Assembly: GCA_018303845.1 (NCBI GenBank) | Contig: JAGVXH010000003.1 | Coordinates: 1-64,000 of the forward strand | Origin: Candidatus Pacearchaeota archaeon | Lineage (GTDB): Archaea > Nanobdellota > Nanobdellia > Pacearchaeales > GW2011-AR1 | Reading direction: 5' to 3' | DNA length: 64,000 nucleotides | In this document: positions 57,629-64,000 of the stretch, piece by piece | Layout: the number at the start of each line of letters is the position of its first letter | Position numbering within the stretch: position 1 is the stretch's first letter | Position numbers and translations under genes: made by a program | The notes under the pieces: generated by a model | Told to the model about the DNA's origin: nothing | Databases searched by the model: none | What the model saw: the letters and a program-made list of their open reading frames with translations, nothing else

Positions 57629-57886
57629 ATGAGGTGGGCAAAAATAATATTACTCTTCCAAGCAATAGTAACTCTAATTCTAGGAATAGTCTTCTTCTCG
57701 CAACTAACAATCATTGGAGCATCCGACCTCTCGGAAATAACAGCCAAATTATCAACAACCCCACCCGCGCAAGAAGACACCCCTGCCACGCTAGACAATC
57801 TTCGAGTAAGATATACTGTAGCATCCTACACCCTATTAGTAATCGGTCTAGTAGAAGTAATCCTAATTGTCCGACTCCTTAGTTAA
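57629..57886 (+). CDS. Small two-helix membrane protein
   Basis: 85 residues: helix 1 IILLFQAIVTLILGIVFFSQ, an outside loop (SDLSEITAKLSTTPPAQEDT) and helix 2 VASYTLLVIGLVEVILIVRL. No family recognised. Divergent from the preceding gene, with a shared AT-rich spacer. Confidence 0.6.
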   Translation: MRWAKIILLFQAIVTLILGIVFFSQLTIIGASDLSEITAKLSTTPPAQEDTPATLDNLRVRYTVASYTLLVIGLVEVILIVRLLS

Positions 57887-57916
57887 ACATTTAAACTAAA
57901 ACTTATTTTCTAATCT

Positions 57917-58426
57917 ATGAAAGTCCAAGACCTTATCGAAGAACTAGAAGAAAAGGAATGCTACAAAATCTTCAAAACCCAAAACAAAGAAGCCTACTTC
58001 GCAGCCGCATTTTTAATGTTAGATATCGAAAAGAAAACAGAACAAATACAATTAGATTACTACATCCCAAAACAAAATCAAATCGCGGCATTCTGTTTTC
58101 CATTTGTAGAACCAAAGATTCATTCGGATATAATATCAAACACAAAAAAAGGCAAATCAAAACCAATCCCAATGTCAAAACAAACTACAAAAATAAAAAT
58201 AGACATAGACGATCTAGAACCAAAGTGCAAAAAACTAATCAAAGAAAACGACTCATTAATAGTCCCAACAAAAATCATCGCAATCTTAAAAGACAACATC
58301 TGGAACCTAACCCTTATGGACAACATGCTAGGAATCGTCAGAATCAAAATCAACGCAATTACAGAAGAACTTCTCGACTTCAACAAAGGCGGACTAATGG
58401 ATTTCGTCTCAACACTTCGCAAGTAG
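57917..58426 (+). CDS. Conserved hypothetical protein
   Basis: 169 residues, alpha/beta: KVQDLIEELEEKECYKIFKT at the start, then strands EQIQLDYYIP and IAAFCFPFVE, and WNLTLMDNMLGIVRIKINA near the end. It resembles conserved hypotheticals of DPANN genomes that I cannot name. It follows the two-helix gene by 30 bases. Confidence 0.65.
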   Translation: MKVQDLIEELEEKECYKIFKTQNKEAYFAAAFLMLDIEKKTEQIQLDYYIPKQNQIAAFCFPFVEPKIHSDIISNTKKGKSKPIPMSKQTTKIKIDIDDLEPKCKKLIKENDSLIVPTKIIAILKDNIWNLTLMDNMLGIVRIKINAITEELLDFNKGGLMDFVSTLRK

Positions 58427-58539
58427 AGATACATTAAGCGACGAATAAAAAATAATCATTCTGCAATAACCAATTTATTAACTATTATAAAATTACGATA
58501 AATAAAAACTTTTAAAAAATATCATTTTTTCCAAACATC

Positions 58540-58929
58540 ATGATTAATGATTCAGAAAATCAAAGAATGGAATTAGCAAAATCAACTACAGTTGGAACAA
58601 ATTGCATAGGCACAGTACTATATGTACTAGGCATTTTAGATAGTGATACCTATGTCGGATCAGGAGAGAGAAGATGGGAGTCTGGTATAGTTGATGGTTT
58701 ACTTAAACAAATGATAAAAATAGACAATCCAAAAGAAGGAGCGATATTAGTAATTCGTAAAAATCGGATTGGACATATGGGAATTATCGTGCAAGAAACA
58801 CCACCCCTTGTTTACCATAGACCAGGAATTAATAAGGCAATTAAATCAGCTACACCTTTAAACGAAGTATTAAACACATATAGCCATTATCCAATTAAAG
58901 AATTTTATATTAAATCCAGCCCTAGATAA
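58540..58929 (+). CDS. NlpC/P60-like Cys peptidase or amidase
   Basis: 129 residues. TTVGTNCIGTVLYVLGI (near 17) has the Cys at the start of a helix, and RIGHMGIIVQE (near 82) the His on a strand, followed by YHRPG. This order and length match compact NlpC/P60 folds. Archaea lack murein, so the substrate may be a bacterial wall, a surface polymer or a peptide. No signal peptide seen. Confidence 0.6.
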   Translation: MINDSENQRMELAKSTTVGTNCIGTVLYVLGILDSDTYVGSGERRWESGIVDGLLKQMIKIDNPKEGAILVIRKNRIGHMGIIVQETPPLVYHRPGINKAIKSATPLNEVLNTYSHYPIKEFYIKSSPR

Positions 58930-58946
58930 TTAATATTTCAAATATA

Positions 58947-59564
58947 CTACTCACTCCTTCGCACCACCAAATTCACATTCCTCTCTTCCCAGCATTCCAA
59001 AATCTCAAACCCAACTTCCTCAACCTCTGCCTTAAGCTCATCCAAATCATAAACATAAGTATACCTTTCAACGCCTCCGCCAACTCGAACCGTCCACGAC
59101 ACAAAACATTCCTTCCCCCTCCCCTTCAATCGTGGCGACTTCGGACCCCAAGCCGAAATCAAAGCCTCTCCACCCTTCTTCAAAACCCTATAAACTTCCT
59201 CCAAACTCTTCCGCCGTGCCTCAACCGAATCAACACAATGCAAAACCGCATAAAACAAAACATAATCAAAGCTTTCGTCATCATAAGGAAGCGCACAAAC
59301 ATCTCCTTTCAAAACTTCAACATAGCCCTTCTCCCGAGCCAACTTAACCATCTTAGAAGAAAAATCCACCCCATAAAACTCGCGTTCTAATTTCTTATTT
59401 CTAATTTCTAATTTCTCGCTAGGTACATTCCTCCCACTCCCACAGCCAACATCAAGAATCTTCCCCTTCTTCCCAAGCAAAAACCTCTCAACCGTCGGCG
59501 GGACCTTCACTCGAAACTCATCCCACTTATCAGCTATCTCATCCCAAACTTCTTCCTGATTCAT
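58947..59564 (-). CDS. SAM methyltransferase, Trm9/AlkB8-like
   Basis: 205 residues. WDEIADKWDEFRVKVPPTVE (near 7-26), motif I ILDVGCGSGRN, FDYVLFYAVLHCVDS and LKKGGEALISAWGP follow Trm9-type enzymes, which methylate wobble-uridine side chains made by Elp3. Elp3 is encoded on the other side of a small gene, supporting the role. Between motif I and GVDFSS lies a stretch (SEKLEIRNKKLERE) read from a TTTCTAA tandem repeat (59386-59417). Confidence 0.78.
   Translation of the reverse strand: MNQEEVWDEIADKWDEFRVKVPPTVERFLLGKKGKILDVGCGSGRNVPSEKLEIRNKKLEREFYGVDFSSKMVKLAREKGYVEVLKGDVCALPYDDESFDYVLFYAVLHCVDSVEARRKSLEEVYRVLKKGGEALISAWGPKSPRLKGRGKECFVSWTVRVGGGVERYTYVYDLDELKAEVEEVGFEILECWEERNVNLVVRRSE
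59386..59417. repeat. TTTCTAA/TTTCTTA tandem repeat inside the methyltransferase gene
   Basis: Four to five 7-base units. It encodes KLEIRNKKLE in frame. The same unit occurs at the end of iscS (31535-31555), where it encodes KKLEIRK. Confidence 0.8.
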
Positions 59565-59776
59565 CCTCTAATATCCTCAAAAGTAGGACACTCTTTAAGC
59601 TCCCATTCCAGCCCGAAATCCTCATTCTCATAAAAAAACTTAAAACATTTCTCAGAAAAAATACCATCTGAAAATTGACAATTTTCACCATAATAAAAAC
59701 TCCCTCTAAAATACTCTCCATTAATTTGTGTAGCTCCACAGATACAACATCTTCTAATAATACCATTTTCTGCCAT
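59561..59776 (-). CDS. Small Cys-rich zinc-finger-like protein
   Basis: 71 residues from ATG 59776. RRCCICGATQING gives CxxC, and further Cys follow at ENCQFSDG, SEKCFKFF and LKECPTFED. A single zinc site is likely. Its stop overlaps the methyltransferase start by 4 bases. It is divergent from elp3. Function unknown. Confidence 0.6.
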   Translation of the reverse strand: MAENGIIRRCCICGATQINGEYFRGSFYYGENCQFSDGIFSEKCFKFFYENEDFGLEWELKECPTFEDIRG

Positions 59777-59817
59777 CTCCGACAAACACATTTAAACCAT
59801 AAAAACCTTCCCATTAT

Positions 59818-61305
59818 ATGAACTCAGAAATAACCCGTCGCAAACCAACTAAAACAATTTCCGGAGTAACCCCCCTAGCAGTAATGCTTCCCCCAAGAAA
59901 ATGCGACCACGGAACCTGCCTCTACTGTCCAACTTACGGAACCCCATCATCATTCCAAACCACCAAACTCCCAAACCACCAAACCACCCACTTTGCGGGG
60001 AGTCCGCAAAGTTACACACCCGAATCCCCCGCCGTCCTTCGAGCCAAAGAATGCAACTACGACCCAACCAAACAAATCAAAGTCAGACTAGAATCCTACC
60101 ACGCCATGAACCATCCAACAGAAAAAATCGAACTCATAATAATGGGCGGAACCTTCTTGTCCTACCCAAAAGAATTCCAAATCGACTTCATAACAAAATG
60201 CTACGAAGCCCTAAATAATACGTCGCCAACTCGTCCGAACCACCGAACCACCGAACCACCGAACCCCCACGATGCTTTGCAATTAGAAAAAAAGAAAAAC
60301 GAAACAGCAAAGCATCGTTGCACCGCCCTCTGCATAGAAACACGCCCAGATGTCTGCTCAAGCCTTCATATAAAAGATATGTTAGAATACGGAACTACTA
60401 GAGTTGAACTCGGAGTTCAAGCAATCGATGACAAAATCTATAAAAAAGTCAACCGAGGTCACACCGTCCAAGATGTAATCAATGCAACTGCAAGACTAAA
60501 ACAAGCCGGGTTCAAAATCGGCTATCACCTAATGCCAGGAATCCCAGGTTCCAACCCAAAAAAAGACATCCAAATGTTCAAAAAAATCTTCTCTTCATCC
60601 GATTTCAAACCAGATCAAATCAAAATCTATCCTTGCCAAGTCCTAAAAGGTGCAGGCATAGAAAACCTCTACTATGGCGGTGAATACATTCCATACGACA
60701 AAAAAACAGCAACAGATATAATAATCAAGATGCTAAAAATAACTCCAAGATACTGCCGAATCATGCGAATCATGCGAGAAATCCCACCTCACTATCTAAT
60801 CGCAGGAATCAAAAACATAGATATGCGCCACGATATTGAAAAGAACATAGACAAAAATAAATCTAAAATAGTTGAAATCAGATTCAGAGAAATAGGAATA
60901 GCCCTAAGAGACAAAAGAAAAATAAACACAAACCTAAAACTCAAAACAACAAAATATTCTGCCTCAGGCGGAACAGAATACTTCATAGAAATAATCAATT
61001 CCGACAATATCCTATTCGGACTCCTAAGATTAAGATTAGACAAAAAACTACCAGCAATGATTAGAGAATTACATGTCTACGGGCAAGCCCTAAATATAAC
61101 AAAATCCCAAATCCCAAATCCCAAATTCCAAGCAAGTCAACACACAGGCCTAGGGAAACAACTAATGCAAGAAGCAGAAAAAATAGCCAAGAAAAAAAAC
61201 TACAAAAACATTCGAGTAATTTCCGGAGTAGGAGTAAGGGAATATTACAAAAAACTAGGATACACATTAGACAAAGAGAAAATTTATATGGAAAAATTTC
61301 TTTAG
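59818..61305 (+). CDS. elp3: Elp3, tRNA uridine-34 carboxymethyl synthase
   Basis: 495 residues. The radical SAM Cys set KCDHGTCLYCPTYG (near 28-41), then PQSYTPESPAVLRA, IIMGGTFLSYP, ETAKHRCTALCIETRPD and GVQAIDDKIYKKVNRGHTV; the C-terminal part is a GNAT domain (HTGLGKQLMQEAEKIA). Known reaction: acetyl-CoA-dependent cm5U34 formation. Three stretches are extra compared with the family: PSSFQTTKLPNHQTTHFAG, PTRPNHRTTEPPNPHDALQ and SQIPNPKFQAS. All coincide with tandem repeats in the DNA. All insertions keep the frame. Confidence 0.95.
   Translation: MNSEITRRKPTKTISGVTPLAVMLPPRKCDHGTCLYCPTYGTPSSFQTTKLPNHQTTHFAGSPQSYTPESPAVLRAKECNYDPTKQIKVRLESYHAMNHPTEKIELIIMGGTFLSYPKEFQIDFITKCYEALNNTSPTRPNHRTTEPPNPHDALQLEKKKNETAKHRCTALCIETRPDVCSSLHIKDMLEYGTTRVELGVQAIDDKIYKKVNRGHTVQDVINATARLKQAGFKIGYHLMPGIPGSNPKKDIQMFKKIFSSSDFKPDQIKIYPCQVLKGAGIENLYYGGEYIPYDKKTATDIIIKMLKITPRYCRIMRIMREIPPHYLIAGIKNIDMRHDIEKNIDKNKSKIVEIRFREIGIALRDKRKINTNLKLKTTKYSASGGTEYFIEIINSDNILFGLLRLRLDKKLPAMIRELHVYGQALNITKSQIPNPKFQASQHTGLGKQLMQEAEKIAKKKNYKNIRVISGVGVREYYKKLGYTLDKEKIYMEKFL
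59955..60012. repeat. AACCACC-type repeat copy C with hairpin, inside elp3
   Basis: CCAAACCACC units at 59955-59989 run into a 9-bp hairpin ACTTTGCGG/CCGCAAAGT (59990-59998 with 60004-60012). Encodes an in-frame insertion just after the Elp3 radical SAM Cys cluster. Confidence 0.8.
60231..60318. repeat. AACCACC-type repeat copy D with inverted repeat, inside elp3
   Basis: TCGTCCGAACCACCG then further AACCACCG units (60231-60268), followed by a perfect 12-bp inverted repeat ACGATGCTTTGC (60269-60280) with GCAAAGCATCGT (60307-60318). Also in frame. Confidence 0.85.
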
Positions 61306-61463
61306 TTGCACAATTCCGCAAATTAAAATTTTAGCTTCAGGTGTCCGGCTAGGGAGAAGAGAGGACGGAAGCGTTAAGAAATTTTAATTTGCATTAAATG
61401 CGATAACCTAGTTATCGCTAACTAAGTTTTTCTCCCAGGTGTCTTTTTTCTAAAAAGAGCCCT
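61306..61463. repeat. Foldback insertion between two elp3 3' ends
   Basis: A perfect 13-bp inverted repeat CAAATTAAAATTT (61319-61331) with AAATTTTAATTTG (61379-61391) encloses further pairing (GCTTC/GAAGC, GTCC/GGAC). A second hairpin, GCGATAAC-CTA-GTTATCGC, lies at 61400-61418. It separates the elp3 stop from the duplicated elp3 end. Confidence 0.8.
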
Positions 61464-61547
61464 AGGGAATATTACAAAAAATTAGGATACACATTAGATA
61501 AAGAGAAAATCTATATGGAAAAAGAAATAGCCCCGATGAAACTATAA
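61464..61547 (+). pseudogene. Duplicate of the elp3 3' end
   Basis: Bases 61464-61523 repeat 61237-61296 with three changes, all synonymous in the elp3 frame (Leu, Asp, Ile codons). The frame encodes EYYKKLGYTLDKEKIYMEKE, then IAPMKL and stops at 61547, an alternative Elp3 C-terminus. It has no start. Downstream (61534-61632) come small hairpins (CGATGA/TCATCG, CTCT/AGAG and ATACTC/GAGTAT); the rest to 61737 holds nothing I can name. Confidence 0.9.
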
Positions 61548-61737
61548 GCATCATCGAGACTCTCCCGAGAGATACTCTTCTCCTGGCAATTCGAATCACG
61601 GGAGGTCAAATTCCCAAGATAAGAGGAGTATAATCTCGTTAAGATACCAATGCATAAATTTATTAAAATCTTATTAAAACTCTCGGATAATAAACAGCCA
61701 TCTAGGATAATCATCTCAAGCAAAATAACAGCATCCC

Positions 61738-62325
61738 TTATTCCTTATTCCTCGTCAGCCAAACATACAAAACCGTCAAAGCCAAAACCAAAACCAAAAC
61801 AAGCAAAGTCAGTTCCCGTAAATACAAAATAATCCCCGCCTCATTCTGTCCCAAAAAATAACCAAGAGCAACAAGAATACAAATCCAAATCCCAGCCCCA
61901 AGTCCCGTATACAAACTAAACTTCCAACCATTCATCCGTGCTAAACCAGCCGGAAACGAAATATACTGCCGAACAACAGGAATCAGCCGTCCATTAAACG
62001 TCGAAATATGCCCATGCTTCTCAAAAAAATCCTCAACCATTTTCAAATGATGCTTCTTCAAAAACCTCAAAACAATCCGTCGTCCAAACCTACTAGCCAA
62101 TAAATAATTAAGCCATGCCCCACAAATCGAACCCAAAATCCCAACCAAAATCACTAAAAATAAATTCATCTCACCCAAATAAACAAGATAACCAGCAGGA
62201 ATCATAACAACCTCACTTGGAAAAGGAAAAAAAGAACTCTCTAAAAACATCAAAACAAAAATCCCAAAATAACCGAGAGTATCAACCAATCCAACTAAAA
62301 ACGAAACCACAGCCTCATATATCAT
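61738..62325 (-). CDS. DedA-family membrane protein
   Basis: 195 residues. GYFGIFVLMFLESSFFPFPSE near 18-38 is the DedA signature with acidic residue, then GSICGAWLNYLLASRFGRRI, FNGRLIPVVRQYISFPAGLARM (conserved Arg and Pro) and a last helix. The family flips lipid carriers and affects proton-motive force. Its upstream region has a pair of competing stems (see the feature at 62375). Confidence 0.92.
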   Translation of the reverse strand: MIYEAVVSFLVGLVDTLGYFGIFVLMFLESSFFPFPSEVVMIPAGYLVYLGEMNLFLVILVGILGSICGAWLNYLLASRFGRRIVLRFLKKHHLKMVEDFFEKHGHISTFNGRLIPVVRQYISFPAGLARMNGWKFSLYTGLGAGIWICILVALGYFLGQNEAGIILYLRELTLLVLVLVLALTVLYVWLTRNKE

Positions 62326-62374
62326 ACAACTCTAAACCTTCACAACTTATTAAATCTTCACAACTTCGAACCCA

Positions 62375-62436
62375 GTGAAACCATCGCCCTTCTGTCAAAC
62401 AAGCTCAATTCTGGAAAAACCCGATTAGGGTTTCAC
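62375..62436. other. Mutually exclusive stems upstream of dedA and the coiled-coil gene
   Basis: GTGAAACC (62375-62382) can pair with GGTTTCAC (62429-62436), while AAACCC (62417-62422) can pair with GGGTTT (62428-62433). The two stems share GGTTT, so only one can form. The layout resembles an attenuator, but no transcript across it is known. Confidence 0.35.
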
Positions 62437-62492
62437 CAAAGTCACAACTCCACAACAACAAAACTTATATTCTAGAATAACCTAATAAAATC

Positions 62493-62963
62493 ATGTTCGA
62501 AACATCAAAGCAAGATAATCAAGTCAACAAAAAAATTCACGCCTTTGACACCAAACTAAAAACTTCATTCATTCTAATTCGTCAAGACCTTGACGACATG
62601 CAAACCAGAATAGACGCCATGCGAAAATACCTAAAACAAAAAGACATTGAACACGAAAACCAAAATTCCCAAATATTAAAATCACAAAAACAAATTCAAG
62701 AAGATATCGCCGAATTCAATCAAGGTCTAACCAGACTAAAACTAGCCATATCTCAAATTTCCGCAATCAAACAAGAAGTCGTAATAAGAAAAGACCTCTC
62801 TAATATAGAATACAGAATAAAAGAATCCTTCGCAAAAGAAATCGAAAAATACAAATCAGAAACAATATCCCTAAAAGAAGAGTTAAAAGAATCAAATAAA
62901 AGAATCACAACTTTAGAAAAAAAAGCAATCCACACACCCAAAAAATTCTGGTTCAAAAAATAA
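62493..62963 (+). CDS. Coiled-coil protein
   Basis: 156 residues, nearly all heptad-like helix, rich in Lys, Gln, Glu and Ile, with a basic aromatic end (HTPKKFWFKK). No membrane segment. A TATA-like CTTATATTC precedes the ATG by about 25 bases. Possibly cytoskeletal or chromosome-associated; no family can be named from low-complexity helix alone. Confidence 0.6.
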   Translation: MFETSKQDNQVNKKIHAFDTKLKTSFILIRQDLDDMQTRIDAMRKYLKQKDIEHENQNSQILKSQKQIQEDIAEFNQGLTRLKLAISQISAIKQEVVIRKDLSNIEYRIKESFAKEIEKYKSETISLKEELKESNKRITTLEKKAIHTPKKFWFKK

Positions 62964-62972
62964 CAAATAGCA

Positions 62973-63932
62973 CTACTTAACCATCAACTCTTTCCATTTG
63001 TAATAATCCATTTTACCATATAAAGATAACTGAATAACTTCAGCATATTTTTTTGCAACACCTTGCTGTGACTCAATAAAATTTTGTGCCTTCTCTTTAT
63101 ACTCATTCATAATCACAGGAGAAACATCTTTCAATACTTCATCCACAATAGAACCCTTATCAATCCTCTTCAATAACCCACTATTCTCTAGTCCCTCATA
63201 AGCCACTTCATTATTAGAACCCCGGAAAGGAACCAAAGTCCTCTTCCCATAAAAAGCAGGCTCTAAAGGATTTTGCCCTCCTCCAATAATTGCAGTATCA
63301 CAAATAGAATATAATCTATCCAATATTCCATTTTGCGTTATCACAAGACAATCCGAACGCCCATCCAAACATTCATCCGTAGAAAAATGAACGCCCTGAC
63401 GTTCAAGAACTTTATACATTGATTTTAAACCTCCCCTAGGAACAATTATTGATTGAACTGTCTTGGGGAATTTTTTTACAGCATTAGCAGTCGTCTCAAA
63501 TTCTTCTCCCCAATTTACAGAGCCCCACAAGACAACATTGCCAGACTCAATAAAATATTTTTTCTTCATCTCCAAAACTTCCCCATCATCCAACAACTTC
63601 CTCTTCTCAAACTTCAATGAATCTATATGAAAAGAAATACGCGAAAAAGTTCTATCGTGGTCCGTCCATTGTCTTCCGAAAGAAACTTCTAAAGAATCAG
63701 GGCTCCAACAAAAATCCTTAGACTTAGAAATACTTATTTCCCCCGCTAGTCCTTCTCTCTCCAAATCCTTCTCCAAAACCTCACATCGCGACAAATCAGC
63801 ACAATCACTATAAAAAACAGTCATCTCCACATAAGGCATTATTTTTCTAACCTCTTTAATTAAAAAAGGAAGCTGCTTAGTAGCACCTAAATAACTACTT
63901 CTAAAATTCAAAAGTTTATTTTTTCCATCCAT
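62973..63932 (-). CDS. KdtA/WaaA-like glycosyltransferase (GT-B, C-terminal half)
   Basis: 319 residues. ESGNVVLWGSVNWGEEFETT and IIVPRGG near the middle, then CDTAIIGGGQNPLEPAFYGK (near 210-229) match the sugar-nucleotide domain of Kdo transferase, in which GGxNPLEP is the hallmark. The N-terminal acceptor domain appears shortened compared with the usual 420 residues. Kdo itself is not expected in archaea, so another nonulosonate or sugar is probable. Promoter TATATAAAT lies upstream near 63975. Confidence 0.7.
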   Translation of the reverse strand: MDGKNKLLNFRSSYLGATKQLPFLIKEVRKIMPYVEMTVFYSDCADLSRCEVLEKDLEREGLAGEISISKSKDFCWSPDSLEVSFGRQWTDHDRTFSRISFHIDSLKFEKRKLLDDGEVLEMKKKYFIESGNVVLWGSVNWGEEFETTANAVKKFPKTVQSIIVPRGGLKSMYKVLERQGVHFSTDECLDGRSDCLVITQNGILDRLYSICDTAIIGGGQNPLEPAFYGKRTLVPFRGSNNEVAYEGLENSGLLKRIDKGSIVDEVLKDVSPVIMNEYKEKAQNFIESQQGVAKKYAEVIQLSLYGKMDYYKWKELMVK

Positions 63933-64000
63933 ATAAACAACTCACACTAACGCAAATAATCAAACCTTATAAAAATTTATATACAGCCCCCACTCACAAT

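Noticed and set aside
61580..61632. tRNA-like sequence with TTCGAATC
   Set aside because: No acceptor or anticodon stem can be drawn in register; only local hairpins remain.
61511..61723. 70-codon minus-strand frame after the elp3 duplicate
   Set aside because: It runs antisense through hairpins and the duplicate; composition is not coding-like.

Overview
The window looks like a piece of an AT-rich archaeal chromosome, most likely from a DPANN lineage of the Woesearchaeota/Pacearchaeota type. Seen directly: RNA polymerase subunit Rpo7 and Spt4, ribosomal proteins S24e and S27ae, archaeal/eukaryotic-type Tyr-, Trp- and Thr-tRNA synthetases, a tRNA-Ile(TAU) with an intron at 37/38, an archaeal YchF-type GTPase, Elp3 and Orc1/Cdc6. 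Many genes have a TATA-like box about 25 bases before the start codon, so most transcripts are probably leaderless; clear Shine-Dalgarno sequences occur at only a few genes. The lineage is an inference; no rRNA gene is present. All protein and RNA calls come from reading motifs, not from a database search.

Layout. 0.2-5.6 kb: PIN and GNAT genes, then the archaeal information-processing operon (Fcf1-like PIN, rpo7, spt4, rps24e, rps27ae), followed by a diadenylate-cyclase-domain protein coupled to an MgtC-like membrane protein. 5.6-14.6 kb: ScpA, a short DUF1846 protein, a PD-(D/E)XK-like nuclease, a BI-1 protein, and a HisG-HisI-HisE fusion overlapping hisS, then CorA. 14.7-18.3 kb: surface and secreted proteins, tRNA-His followed by two tRNA-His-derived tandem repeats, and a topoisomerase IB-like gene. 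18.4-23.1 kb: an integrated element in tRNA-Glu with integrase, winged-helix regulator, small zinc protein, Orc1/Cdc6 and three membrane proteins, bounded by a 12-bp repeat of the tRNA 3' end. 23.1-29.3 kb: a Nudix-like protein without the catalytic glutamates, an EgtD-like methyltransferase, tRNA-Ile, the GTPase with a duplicated start, a broken DUF2238 gene, VKOR, DUF167 and DUF192. 29.3-33.2 kb: an Isc-type Fe-S operon (regulator with a Cys cluster, IscS, DUF1858, ArsM-like methyltransferase, HExxH protein, IscU). 33.3-41 kb: ferredoxin, LemA/HtpX flanking a radical-SAM-like protein, TrxB, and a mosaic of small genes separated by chimeric fragments of trxB, tyrS and a peptidase gene. 41-46 kb: a NYN nuclease between two copies of a repeat, a PP-loop thiolase with a degenerate partner, VTT and MFS membrane proteins. 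45.8-49.2 kb: HAD, TrmB regulator, two tandem Cys-rich peptides with the same C-terminus, a P-loop kinase and an APH-family kinase. 49-64 kb: a surface receptor with a degenerate class III cyclase domain, TrpRS, a KaiC-like ATPase with two HD-domain partners, ThrRS, Elp3 containing in-frame repeat insertions, DedA and a KdtA-like glycosyltransferase.

Two themes stand out. First, the small cluster at 45.8-49.2 kb has the shape of an undescribed modified-peptide or metal-peptide system under a divergent TrmB regulator. Second, gene ends are repeatedly duplicated or joined to other gene ends (iscS 5', ychF 5', trxB 5' twice, tyrS 3', peptidase 3', elp3 3', tRNA-His 3'). These sit beside short tandem repeats and perfect small hairpins, which suggests active small-scale rearrangement.
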